From the NCBI GenBank assembly GCA_026122225.1, contig JANEZZ010001905.1, positions 124,001 through 188,000 on the forward strand: a stretch of 64,000 nt of DNA, in the 5' to 3' direction. Shown in pieces: positions 1 through 10,037 of the stretch. The translations under genes were made by a program, and so were the position numbers. The notes below the pieces were generated by a model. The model made no database searches, had not been told where the DNA came from, and saw only the letters and a list, made by a program, of their open reading frames with translations. The DNA comes from Heloderma charlesbogerti (taxonomy: Eukaryota > Chordata > Lepidosauria > Squamata > Helodermatidae). Positions within the stretch are counted from its first letter, which is position 1. Every line of letters begins with the position of its first letter.

Positions 1-1454
1 AGGCATTCTTAAAGATTACATTAGTAAGCATATAGAAGGACAAGCCCTGTTGAAAAAGAATCAGCACAGCTTCCATAAAGGTAAGTCCTGTCTCACTAAC
101 CTGTTACAGTTCTTTGAGAGTGTCAATAAACATGCAGAGAGGGGTGATCTGGTAGACATTGTTTACTTGGTCTTCCAAAGGGCTTTTGACAAAGTCCCTC
201 ACCAAAGACTCCTGAGCAAACTTAGCAGTCATGGAATAAGAGGACAGGTCCTCTTACGGATCAGTAACTGGTTAAAGAACAGAAAGCAGAGAGTAGGAAT
301 ACATGGTAAATTCTCCCAATGGAGGGAAGTAAATAGTGGGTCCCACAGGGATCTGTATTAGGACCAATACTTTTCAATCTGTTTATCAGTTATATGGAAT
401 TAGGAGTGTGCAGTGAAGTGGCCAGGTTTGTAGATGACACCAAATTACTTAGTGTGGTTAAAACAAAAAAGGATTGTGAAGAGCTCCAGAAGGATCTCTC
501 CAAACTGGGGGACTGGGCATCTAAATGACAAATGCAGTTCAGTGTAAGCAAGTGTAAAGTGATGCACGTTGGGGCAAAAAATCCCAACTTCAAGTATAGC
601 CTGATGGGATCTGAGCTAGCAGTGACCAACCAGGAAAGAGATCTGGGGGTTGTGGTGGACAGCTCAAGGAAGATGTCAGCCCAGTGTGTGGCCGCTGTAA
701 ACAAAGGCAAACTCCATATTCGTCATAATTAGAAAAGGAATTGAGAATAAAATCTCCAATATCATACTGCCCCTATACAGATCTATGGTGTGACCATACT
801 TGGAAAACTGTGTCCAGTTCTGGTCACTACACCTAAAAAGGGATATTGTAGAGCTGGAAAAGGTGCAGAAAAGGGCAACTAAAATGATCAAGGGGATGGA
901 GCATCTCCTCTGTGAGAGAAGGTTACAATAGCTGGGCTTGTTTAGCCTGGAAAAAAGAAAGGTAAGGGCAGACATGATAGAAGTCTACAGAATTATGCGT
1001 GGTGTGAAGAATGTGGATACGGAGACATTTTTCTCCCTCTCTCAAAATACTAGAACTTGGGGTCATCCCATGAAGCGATTGGTGGGAGATTCAGGACATA
1101 TCAAAGGAAGGACTTCTTCACACAGCGCATAGTTAAACTATGGAACTTGCTGCCACAGGATGTTGTGATGGCCACCAATTTGGATGGCTTTAAAAGGGGG
1201 TTGGACAACTTCCTGGAGGAGAAGGCTATCCATGCCTCCTAGTCCTGATGGCTGTGTGCTACCTCCAGTACCAGAGGCAGTGAGCCTATGTACACCATTG
1301 GCTGGGGAACATGGGTGGGAGGGTGCTGTTGTGCTCATGCCCTGCTTGTGGGTTCCCGGTCGACAGCTGGTTGGCCACTGTGTGAACAGAATGCTGGACT
1401 AGATGGCCCCTTGGTCCGATCCAGCAGGGTTCTTCTTGTGTTCTTATGTTCTTA
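1..1454 (+). mobile_element. LINE-A copy, CR1-superfamily non-LTR retrotransposon, 5' end outside window
   Basis: The window opens inside the reverse transcriptase of a CR1/Jockey-superfamily LINE. Frames at 50-361 and 532-732 give fragments typical of this clade, including AFDKVPHQRLL (around the first catalytic aspartate region) and the downstream ERDLGVVVDSS block. The C-terminal part, up to the RIVKLWNLLPQDVV motif, lies at about 938-1242. Several stops and frameshifts break the frame, so it is a dead copy. The 3' end (about 1230-1454) is noncoding and ends in repeats of TTCTTATG, unlike the ATTCTATG tail of the window's CR1 copies. Related fragments lie at 3178, 17960, 19455, 24930, 27480, 29838, 35296, 47200 and 61455. 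LINE-A is a working name; the exact Repbase family (CR1 or L3-like) is not decided. Confidence 0.85.
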
Positions 1455-1810
1455 ACACTTCAGGAGGGATCAGGCTGGGGCAGGCTATTGCAAGAGATAG
1501 AGGAAGTGAACAAACACGTATTTATTAGCATTTTAATTCATTTGATTTTGCCTTTCGGCTGGGATTCATTAGCCACTAATTGCATTTGTGGAAAAATTGC
1601 CATCACAGTAATTGTAAGTATTTTTTTCGCTGACAATTCCTGTGACTGTCCATTTCACACATTCTGCTTGACCATGTGAATGCCTACCTGAGAACAGTTG
1701 GGGCTGCTCCTGTGGATCAGTATAGTAGAGAGGGAGTTGATCCTGAGGCAGGTGACAAATGGAGATAAAGGGGGATTTCTCCCTTTCATTTCTTTGCCCA
1801 TCCATCTCCC
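1455..1810. other. Unassigned AT-rich stretch
   Basis: No gene, clear repeat or structured motif seen. Confidence 0.4.
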
Positions 1811-1960
1811 ACCTCCTCCAAAGAGATTAGGCAGCACATATGGTGCCCCCCTCAGTGTTATTCTCACAACGACCCTGCAGAGTAGGTTAGGCTGAGAGAT
1901 GACTGCATCCAGGGATCTTCGTGCCTGATCAGGGAGGGACTTTGAATGCAGGTCTGAGCT
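1811..1960 (-). repeat. Decayed MIR/CORE-like SINE fragment
   Basis: The stretch around 1860-1900 matches, in reverse, the 'cctacctcacagggttgttgtgagg' core seen in the better MIR-like SINEs at 10990 and 52170. Divergence is high and the tRNA-like head is barely readable. Confidence 0.5.
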
Positions 1961-2907
1961 GACGTTTCCTCGTGCATCTCGGTGCGCTGCTCAGTGTCAT
2001 CCTGCATCCACCAATCTGCAACCTTTTCCAGAGAGAGCAGAAAATGATGCTTAGCTGCCTTGCTGAGGCTGCCTGCGACCCTCGCAGGAAAGAATGCTGA
2101 GATGCTGCTGCCTTAGCCCAGCCTTCGGTCCGAGCCACTGGCTGCCAACACGCTATCCCGTACGACGCACATCTCTTTGTGTGCTGCGAGAGTGCAGTCA
2201 ATAGAAGGCAGCCGTGACTCAGCCATTGCAGCCTGCAGGTCCAGAGCTCTTGAGAACGTACGCCTGGTCCGTGTGCTGCAGTCACTCATGCCCCCTTGAG
2301 CTGAGGTTTCCTCACTTCTCTGTTCCTTCCGCCCCTCCATCTGGCTGTTGTGTTTTGATCAGCAGCACTAAGGCCATGGAAGGTGCTTCTGGTTCATGGA
2401 ACATCTCTATACACCCCCACCTCGAATCCTCAGGATATCCTCTGAATAAAAGCAGTAATATAGCCTTACCTGGGTGAAGCAGACGTCCTCTCAGGAGAGG
2501 GGTGGGAAGCCAGACTATCCTGTTTGCAGAGGGTGTATTATTTCTAAGAGCACCAAAATGGTCAACATCCTAACTGTTAGGACTAGCTGTCCACACAGAG
2601 ATGCCCAAGTCCCATATCACATTTAAGAGTTGGAGAGTAATGAATAATTAAGTCAGCATAATAAGAAGGCACAAGTTGTCCCATTTCAGATTTTGAATAT
2701 TTGGAGAAGTACTCACACGTGCAATTTCCACCCCCACCCCCACAAAAACCACTCCCTGAGTGTAGTAAACTAGAAGCTCTGAGAAAAGGCAGGTGTAGAT
2801 GAGAAAGCTTCTCTCTGACTTGTTAGCTTTCTCCGTATTTGGGGAGTTGTCTTTTAATTACATGAGGTCATTCCAGCCTATGATTCCCCCACAGAAGGAA
2901 TCTGATG
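1961..2907. other. Unassigned stretch
   Basis: No coding or repeat signal I can name. A C-rich run lies at 2728-2745. Short open frames on both strands look random. Confidence 0.4.
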
Positions 2908-3158
2908 GAGGGACTGTAGCTCAGCGGCGGAGCCCCTCCTTGGCATGCAGAAGGTCCCAGGTTCGATCCCTGGCAGCTCCAGGTAGGGTTGGAAAAATCC
3001 CTGCCTGAAACCCTGGAGAGCTGCTGCTGCCACTCAGGGTCGGCAATACTGGGCTAGACGGACACATGGTCTGATGGGGGTTGGACTCGACGGTCTTACA
3101 GGCCCCTTCCAACCCTACTATTCTATGACTCGATATAAGGCAGCTTCCGATGCTCTTA
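2908..3158 (+). mobile_element. tRNA-Ala-like SINE carrying a CR1 tail insertion
   Basis: The head reads like tRNA-Ala: an A box in GTAGCTCAGCGGCGG, a TGC anticodon-like triplet in the cat-gcag context, and a B box GGTTCGATCCC at 2960-2970. The body ends in the ATAAGGCAGCTTCC motif shared with copies at 18553, 38643, 40147 and 61622. SINEs of this type are transcribed by RNA polymerase III from the internal A and B boxes. Between 3075 and 3128 the body is interrupted by a CR1 3' tail. Confidence 0.8.
3075..3128 (+). mobile_element. CR1 3'-tail insertion nested in SINE
   Basis: The last ~54 bases of CR1 (GGTTGGACTCGACGG through CTATTCTATGA) sit in the SINE body at the point that reads 'gtctga|ctcgatataa' when they are removed. 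A 3-4 base repeat (TGA or CTGA) flanks the insert. It is a severely 5'-truncated CR1 insertion. Confidence 0.75.
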
Positions 3159-3177
3159 TACACTACATTCACCATAA

Positions 3178-4050
3178 GAAGAGCTATGCAGGATCAGACC
3201 AAGAGTCCATCTAGTCCAGCATTCTGTTCACACAGTGGCCAACCAGCTGACCACAGGAAACCCACAAGCAGGACATGAGTGCAACAACACCCTCCCACGC
3301 ACGTTCCCCAGCAACTGGTATATACAGGCAGACTACCTCTGGTACTAGAGGTAGCATAGAGCCATCGGGACTAGTAGCCACTGATATACTTTTCCTCCAT
3401 GAATTTGCCCTTTTTACAGCCATGCAAATCCGTGGCCATCACTGCATCTTGTGGCAGGGAGTTCCATACTTTAACTATGTGCTGTGTGAAGAAGTTTTTT
3501 TAATCTGTCCTGAATCTCCCACCAATCATCTTCATAGAACCCCAGGTTCTAGTATTTTGAGAGAGGGCAAAAAATGTCTCCCTCTCCACATTCTCCATAC
3601 CATGCATAATTTTGTAGACCTCTGTCATATTTCCCCTTACCTTCCTTTTCTCCAAGCTAAACAAGCCCAGCTGTTGTAACCTTCCCTCACGGGAGATGCT
3701 CCAGCCCCTTGATCATTTTAGTTGCCCTTTTCTGCACATTTTCCAGCTCTGCAATATCCGTTTTAGGTGTGGTGACCAGAACTGTACACAGTACTCCAAG
3801 TATGGTCCCACCATAGATTTGTATAAGGGCAGTATGATATTGGCAGTTTTATTCTCAATTCCTTTTCTAATTGTGCCTAACATGGAGCTTGCCTTTTCAC
3901 AGCAGCCACACACTGGGTTGACATCTTCATTGAGCTGTCCACCACAACCCCAAGATCCCTTTCTTGGTCATTCACCACTAGCTCAGATCCCATCAGGTTA
4001 TACTTTGTTGGGATTTTTTTTTTTTTTGCCCCCATGTGCCTCATTTTAGA
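3178..4050 (-). mobile_element. LINE-A 3' half, minus strand
   Basis: Reverse complement of the same element as at 1-1454. The 3' end is at 3178 (the AAGAGC-TATGCAGGATCAGACC side); the 5' truncation is near 4050 in the block that reads GTGATGCACGTTGGGG in the first copy. Minus-strand frames at 3713-3913 and 3877-4296 keep the ERDLGVVVDSSMKMS and KTANIILPLYKSMV blocks but are broken by frameshifts. A T-run at about 4014-4027 is an expanded A-run of the element. Confidence 0.85.
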
Positions 4051-5030
4051 ACCCCAAAGATTGTACCATGCAGTTATCCTGAATGTGCAGAGTGGCTCAG
4101 TGTCTCTTGTGAAAAATGGCAGAGAGACATGAGTGGTGCCTATTTGCTCATTGATTCTTTGGTCAACTAGATGGGGTGCCTTCTTCCAAATGTTCCTGGG
4201 AAATTCTGCGCTTTGTGCTTCACTCACTGAAGAAATTATATGGTGTTGGTGGCGAGGGGATGAAAAGAAGGAAGCTGATTTTCTTCTCTTTCCCATAGTT
4301 ATAAATTATGGTGAAAGCTGAGTTCAGGTCATTCTATTTTGGGCTGCAATGCAGTGGGAAGTGGCTGGTGATGATGAATCGAGCTGGGGGAGCCTGGCTA
4401 CAGGGGATGCTAATTCACTTAAGGTGGCAACGCATTGTACAAATGCCCCCGAAGTGCTGTCTCAGCAAAGCTCTCAGATGCTCAGAGCAGCCCTGGCCTG
4501 CATACAGTCCTGTGCAAGGCTGTGCATATGCGTAGGAAAGTTCAGAATGAGTTCTTCTGGATACACAGTTCAGCTTCTGAGAGTCTTGGCTGTTATTAAA
4601 AAAATGAAAACGTTTTGCTGAGCCTACAATGGCAAAGACAGGTGTGGGAGTGTGCAATGGCTGCATGAATCCCAGGTGCTGGAGGAGTTGCAGTGTTCAG
4701 ACTTCAGGGTGGATGTGTGGATAAGGCCTCAGCATCCTGCAAAGGTTGTTGTGTTGTCCCTTTCCCTTGATTAACAGAATTAGAAAGAATTATGGAGAAG
4801 CAGCAACATTGCCAGACAAATGAAAGAGAACAGGAGAAATTGTGTAAACGTGCTTGCCTTGCACAATCTATACTGGTTACGGAATCCACCTTTTCTTGAT
4901 GCAGAATTTTGATCTTTTGTTTTTAAACCACTATGTACTGAAGACATGTAGCTAGAGTATTCTTGAGGGAAGGACCATTTCAGGAGGACCAGGACCAGTG
5001 ACCAAAAGTTTCCATTCACAGATTAACAGT
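4051..5030. other. Unassigned stretch
   Basis: No recognisable gene or repeat. Confidence 0.4.
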
Positions 5031-5128
5031 ACAACCCTATGCGGTGGGTTTCCTTGCATGTATGCCCCACTTGTGTTCAATGGAGCTTTCTCCCAGGTAA
5101 GTGTGCATTGGATTGCAGCTTTGGTCTG
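5031..5128. repeat. Short palindromic element, CAATCCTATGC family (MITE-E)
   Basis: Imperfect inverted repeat of about 95 bases. One end reads CAGTACAACCCTATGC, the other GTGCATTGGATTGCAGC. Related copies lie at about 24795, 36590, 62620 and 63206. Size, inverted ends and lack of coding fit a non-autonomous DNA transposon; the superfamily is not proved here. Confidence 0.55.
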
Positions 5129-5640
5129 GAAACTGGAAGTGCATCTTTCCATAGGAGAGCAGCTAGTGATGTTCTGCAGTTGTGCTGGGGAGCACTTGCA
5201 GGGGGAAAAGAACCTTGTAGGGTTTGCGGTGATGGTGGAGAAGATTTCTGAAGGACAGAAAACCATTCCTTCTCTGGAGCCTCCATTGGGCTTCAGGTGT
5301 TGGAAAGCTTTTTCAACTCTTTCCTAAGGGCCACAATCCAGGGAGGTATGTTAGGCATGTCCAGAGGCTTATGTATGCCCAGTGGGACTTCTGACTTCCT
5401 GCCCTTGAGTTTCACTGACTCTTCCATCACTTGCTTTGGAAGCTTTCCTGAGTTCCAGCAGTGGTTTGCTCTTGCAGCCTGGAAGGCTTTTGCTTGGGAA
5501 ACGTGTGTCCCAAACTTCACTGGTGGTAAGGAGCTGGAGTCTAGGATGCTGGGTATTCATTTCCCCCCTTTTCTCTATACAGGTATTGGGAACATGTGTG
5601 TCAAGGGCTCCTTGGAGGTCTCTCTCAGCCTACTCCAGTA
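5129..5640. other. Unassigned stretch
   Basis: No gene or clear repeat. Open frames on both strands overlap and show no family features. Confidence 0.4.
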
Positions 5641-6163
5641 GCCAAGTCCAGACACAGACAAAGGGATTCCTTTCAAAGCTTTATTCTTCTTTTACAACTT
5701 AACAACTCTACCGTTTGCAACTAGATCTGAGCAGCACCGAACCTATGCCCTAAGTTGGAACAGTTGGTCCCCGTTTGAAAGGGAATTACTGGCAGACCCC
5801 TGAACTTAAGGACTAGGGAGAGTCCCTCCCCTTTTCCCTTGGATCCTCTGGGTGCAGCCGTTGTTTGCGCGCCAACCGGGCACTCCGCCTCCTTTCCGCG
5901 CCCTCCATCTGGCGCCGCTGTCTGCGTCGCTCATCCACCAAGTCTGCTATCTGTGCTCGATCACTCCCTGGACTGCTTTCTAATCTAGGAATGCTGGTGG
6001 GAGGAATCTCCGTCAGCTGTGGGCCCTGGGAAAGAGGAGCGCGCTCCTCTCCCAGGAGCGACTGCTCTTCCTCAGAATCAGAACTACTCTGGGATTCTAT
6101 GGGCTCAGTGTCCACCCTGACAATGTGGTCCTCCAGATGTTGCTGGACTGCAGCATCTCTCAT
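5641..6163 (-). mobile_element. Possible 3' end of an LTR element or retroposed transcript with a charged ORF
   Basis: A 116-residue minus-strand frame (5813-6163) starts inside an inverted-repeat element. It continues through a Ser/Asp/Glu-rich stretch into a very basic C-terminus (ERRRQRRQMEGAERRRSARL). About 130 bases past the stop, the minus strand carries AATAAA (about 5676-5683) in a stretch that could be an LTR or a transcript end. An acidic-then-basic tail followed by a polyA signal fits the 3' end of an LTR retroelement, but no protease, reverse transcriptase, integrase or second LTR is present. The identity is a guess. The first ~14 residues come from the inverted-repeat element, so the annotated start is probably not native. 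Confidence 0.35.
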
Positions 6164-6230
6164 CCTTGGCTGTGCTGGCTATGGCTGATGGGAGTTGTTG
6201 CAGTCCAGCCATGTCTGGAGGGCCACACTG
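6124..6230. repeat. Palindromic element fragment (MITE-B-like)
   Basis: Inverted repeat centred near 6178: TGGTCCTCCAGATG... pairs with ...CATGTCTGGAGGGCCA, enclosing the 'gatgggagttgttgcagtcc' arm typical of the element family at 19818. Outer ends are decayed. Confidence 0.6.
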
Positions 6231-6313
6231 TCCCCATCACTGCTCTCTGGCATTGGCGATGGCTCTGCAATTCCTCTTGGGTGGGGACTCCCCCGGGCAA
6301 CACCATTCCTGAA

Positions 6314-6737
6314 CAGGGTGGCCCCTTCTGTGTTGCCAGATAAAAGGAACGCATCACCAAAGAAGGACATATATTTGCATAAGAACTGTGTATGCTGATT
6401 TTCATCTATAAACACACATTTAGAAAGCGTCGTCATAGTTTAAATGGATGTACAATTTCATGCTGTGGAAGACTGTGACTAGGGGGCCTCTGTGCCTGAC
6501 TGTGTCCAGGTGCTAAGTGCTCATGAACAGCTACAAGGCTCCTGCTCTGCTTTCCCTGCTTATGGTTCTTTATCTGTCAGCTGGACTTGGGCTGGATGCC
6601 ATATGCAATAAAAAAAACTGACTGACCTGGATGGGACAGCCCTTCAAACAAAGACGCCTTCAGAACAGAGGGCAGTCCTCCGGCAGCTGTTCAAATAGAG
6701 GACTGCCCTCTGTAAGAGAGGACCCTTGGCCACCCTA
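6314..6737 (+). mobile_element. hAT-type non-autonomous element, TAGGGTGGCCA family (MITE-A), copy 1
   Basis: Homologous along most of its length to 39396-39765 and, reversed, to 42372-42715. Shared blocks are GCATCACCAAAGAAGGAC near the left end, GACTGTGACTAGG in the middle, and GGCAGTCCTCCGGCAGCTG with a TGGCCACCCTA right end at 6727-6737. The left end (CAGGGTGGCC at 6314) is decayed, and no clear 8-base target duplication is visible. Confidence 0.65.
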
Positions 6738-6982
6738 CAGCAGTGATCTACATATTGATATTATATAATACAACCGGGGTTGGGGGGTCGGTCGTCTTTT
6801 CAAGACCGTTCTGAATGTTTATGTATGTCAACATTTGGGATGGAAAATGTTCTTGAGATTTTTTTTAATTTTTAAAAAATACTTCATCTTCTGGCCAGCT
6901 GAGGCATAGAAAGAAAAAGCATTGTATGATGACTTTCCTGGTCCCTGTACAAATGTGGGGAGCAGAAAAGAATAGAACGGTG

Positions 6983-8444
6983 ATTCTGGAGCAGATGATA
7001 AAGCAATCCATCTGTAAGCACCTTGAAAACAATGCAGTGATTACTTGAAGCCAACATGGATTTGTCAAGAACATGTCCTGCCAGATGACTCTGATCTCAT
7101 TTTTTGATCACATAACCTCCCTTGTGGACCGTGGGAATGCTGTAGACATAATATACCTCGACTTCAGCAAAGCTTTCGACAGAGTGTCCCATGATATCCT
7201 GATGAACAAACTAGCTCAAAGTGGGCTAGATGAAACAACGATCCGGTGGATCCACAGTTGGCTACAGAATCGGACTCAGAGTGCTTATCAATGGGCCCTT
7301 CTCAAACTGGGGAGAGATAATGAGCGGGGTACCGCAGGGCTCAGTCCTGGGCCCAGTACTCTTCAACATTTTTATTAATGACTTGGAGGAGGAGGTGCAG
7401 GGAATGCTGATCAAATTTGCAGACGACACAAAATTGGGCGGGATAGCTAATACCATGGAAGACAGAAACAAAATTCAAAGTGATCTGGATAGACTGGAGC
7501 GCTGGGCAGAAAACAACAGAATGAAATGTAATAGGGATAAATGCCAAGTTCTGCACCTAGGAAAAAGTAACCAAATGCACATTTACAAGATGGGGGATAC
7601 ATGGCTCAACCACACTACAAGTGAGAAAGATCTTGGCATTGTTGTCGATCACAAGCTGAATATGAGCCAACAATGTGGTTTTAATGTTCTATATATTTTA
7701 AATTGTTTTATTGTGTGTTGTTTGGTTTTAATTTTTGTGAACCGTCCAGAGAGCTTCGGCTATTGGGCGGTATAGAAATGAAATAAATAAATAAATAAAT
7801 AAATAAATAAATGTGATGTGCCTGCAAAAAAGGCAAATGCTCTTTTGGGTTGCATTAATAGAAGCATAGCTTCCAAATCCCGGGAAGTACTAGTTCCTCT
7901 CTACTCAGCACTGGTTAGGCCTCATCTGAAGTACTGTGTCCAGTTCTGGGCACCACCCTTTAAGAAGGATGCAGACAAACTGGAGAGGGTTCAGAGGGGG
8001 GCAACAAAGATGATCAGGGCACTGGAAACAAAGCCCTATGAAGAGAGACTGAAAGAACTGGGCATGTTTAGCCTTGAGAAGAGAAGACTGAGGGGAGATA
8101 TGATAGCGCTCTTCAAGTACTTGAAAGGTTGTCACAGAGAAGGAGGCCAGCATCTCTTCTCGATCATCGCAGAGTGCAGGACACAGAATAATGGGCTCAA
8201 GTTCCAGGAAGCCAGATTCCAGCTGAACATCAGGAGAAACCTCCTGACTGTTAGAGCAATACGACAATGGAACTAATTCCCTAGGGAGGCGGTGGGCTCT
8301 CCCACACTGGAGGCCTTCAAGATGAGGCTGGACAGCCATCTGTCAGGGATGCTCTGACTTGGATTCCTGCATTGAGCAGGGGGTTGGACTTGATGGCCTT
8401 GCAGGCCCCTTCCAACTCTACTGTTCTGTGATGCTATGATTCTG
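6983..8444 (+). mobile_element. CR1 LINE copy A, 5'-truncated
   Basis: Starts inside the reverse transcriptase and runs to a 3' tail with the variant GATGCTATGATTCTG. Reading frames at 7073-7378, 7230-7775 and 7818-8276 carry RT landmarks: AVDIIYLDFSKAFD (first catalytic Asp), GVPQGSVLGP, FADDTKLGG (the FADD catalytic pair), KDLGIVVDHKLNMS and the C-terminal [12 protein letters not shown] block. A two-base loss in an AG repeat near 7275 shifts the frame, and an L2 tail interrupts it at 7678-7811. It cannot make a working protein. Its flank is shared with the copy at 28420. Confidence 0.92.
7678..7811 (+). mobile_element. L2-type 3' tail nested in CR1 copy A
   Basis: About 134 bases ending in the L2 signature GAGAGCTTCGGCTATTGGG and an (AAAT)n run. 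It splits the CR1 sequence AACAATGTG|ATGTG; the short direct repeat (A)AATGTG on both sides fits a target duplication. The L2 insertion is younger than CR1 copy A. Confidence 0.85.
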
Positions 8445-8487
8445 AAGAGCCACATGGCACACTGACTCAGCTCCAAGGCACTGAGAG
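8445..8487 (+). repeat. 43-base CR1 3' flank shared with 28377-28419
   Basis: Directly after the CR1 tail, 43 bases beginning AAGAGCCACATGGCAC and ending CACTGAGAG are identical to the sequence after the tail of the CR1 copy at 28420-29151 (opposite strand). Neither this block nor its junction occurs after the other CR1 tails in the window. Confidence 0.9.
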
Positions 8488-8502
8488 AATGGAGCAGATC
8501 CA

Positions 8503-8538
8503 CTGCCCCACTGACATCAGAGCAACCAGCCTCCACTG
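8503..8538. repeat. Right end of a MITE-C element
   Basis: CCCCACTGACATCAGAG through CCTCCACTG matches the right terminal inverted repeat of the elements at 9877 and 49990. The left half is missing. Confidence 0.7.
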
Positions 8539-9732
8539 AATGCCACCCTTGTCCACTGGAATTCCATTTCACTCCTCTCTGCCCAAGGCAATTGAGTCAA
8601 ATACTTATCAATAAAGTTTTAATTGGTTTCCCCCCACCCCCACCATGCCTTGGGGTGTCAGCATCTTGCACGTTGTTGAATACACCAAGGCTCAGACATA
8701 AATCTGCTTCTTGTGTCCAAAGAATCTTATAAAGAGCTAATAATTGTGTCCAAAGCATCTTATAGAGAGCTGATAATTGCTTGCTGCCTGTGAGCCCCAG
8801 CCAATTACCATTGGCTGAGATGCTCTGATGTCATGGAATGTTGATGAGCATTCCATGGACAGCTGAGTCTCCATTAAACTGGTTTTCTGCTGTTGATGGC
8901 TTTTTATATATAGTTCATACCGTATTTTCTATTGGATTGTGGATTTTTTGAAAAATGTTTTTACTGTGCCCTGCTTTGATTGCTTCTTTTAAAAGAAAAG
9001 CAATTTCTACATTAGACACGCACACAAGCAGCTCGGGGGAAATTGTCTGCATTAGAATGCTGACAACCAGAAGCAAACAGTGCAGCTGCTGTGTAGAAAG
9101 TGAAAGATCAGTTTGTCTGGATAGTTACCTCATGTGGGGCAAAGCTGCAGGAGGAGCTGTGTGGTCCCACGCGACTGAGGGAGGGATTGAGCCAGGAGAG
9201 AGGACAGAGGCGGATGGCTGAAGGAGAGGGCTCAGTGCAGGAGACTGGGAAGGAGGGAGCTAGAGGAAGGATATGGGTGGGGGAGAAAGCAGAGGCCTCG
9301 GGGAAAGGAAGAGTCACGAAAGGGAGACTAGGAAAAATCTTACATCGGGTCTAGGAACTAGAGGGATGTGCAATGTGATCAAGCAATATGGAGTTTTGCA
9401 GGCTGAAAGACTGACTTGAGAGAATTAACTGGAGCCCCCTTCACACTGGGCTTTTATCCTGCAAATGAGATGACTCCTTCGTGGAAGTTTGCGGGTTCTT
9501 TACATGACACCATGATCATTCAAGGCATCTCCTGCACTAAATGCCCTTCCTTCCATTTTAAAAGAGATTGCAGATGAGCTATCAAGTTAACCCGTTGTGT
9601 TCCACTTCAGTTTCCTCCGTGAAAAGAGAAAAAGCGGCAAGAAGAGGAGTGAGATCAATGGAAGATAATGGAAGACTCAGATATGAGGAAAAGTTGGGGG
9701 GAAGGAAGTGGGTGAAAAAGGGAGTTGTTGTG
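8539..9732. other. Non-coding stretch with a 33-base tandem duplication
   Basis: No gene seen. It holds a C-rich run near 8628-8642, two adjacent 33-base copies at 8712-8744 and 8745-8777 differing at three positions, and a block at about 8800-8850 resembling 53690-53740 in reverse. A purine-rich zone at 9180-9330 gives open frames without family features. Confidence 0.5.
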
Positions 9733-9780
9733 ATCCTGCATTTAAAACGGAAGCAGAAAGCCCCGTTTTAAATGCAGGAT
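9733..9780. repeat. Perfect stem-loop, 18-base arms
   Basis: Left arm 9733-9750 (ATCCTGCATTTAAAACGG) and right arm 9763-9780 are exact reverse complements, with a 12-base loop. There are no obvious transposon ends or A/B boxes. It could be a tiny inverted-repeat element or a hairpin RNA source. Confidence 0.9.
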
Positions 9781-9844
9781 TTTAGGCTGGTGTAGAGATG
9801 CCCTAGGTCTGTGGAGCCAAGAGTCTGGAGGGGGCTGAATATTG

Positions 9845-9870
9845 CACGCACGCACGCACACACACACACT
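9845..9870. repeat. (CA/CG)n microsatellite
   Basis: Alternating GCAC and CACA units. Confidence 0.9.
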
Positions 9871-9876
9871 TATTTC

Positions 9877-10037
9877 CAGTGGAGGCTGGTGGCTCTGATG
9901 TCAGTGGGGTGGTGACTGCGGTCTGGACTCCAGTCTGTCCACACCTTGGACAGCTCCTTTAGAGTTCTGGCTGGTTCTGACTGAAACCTGGACCGGAGTC
10001 ACCACCCCACTGACATCGGAGCCACCAGGCTCCACGG
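9877..10037. mobile_element. hAT-type inverted-repeat element MITE-C, copy with target duplication
   Basis: Terminal inverted repeats of about 40 bases: CAGTGGAGGCTGGTGGCTC... at the left, ...GAGCCACCAGGCTCCACGG at the right. Flanks CTTATTTC (9869-9876) and TTTATTTC (10038-10045) agree at 7 of 8 bases, the target-site size expected of hAT transposons. There is no coding. Full or partial copies also at 8503, 25555 and 49990. Confidence 0.82.

Noticed and set aside
2908..2980. tRNA gene
   Set aside because: A and B boxes and a cloverleaf-like head are present, but the sequence continues into a SINE body repeated at four other places and the acceptor stem is not paired.
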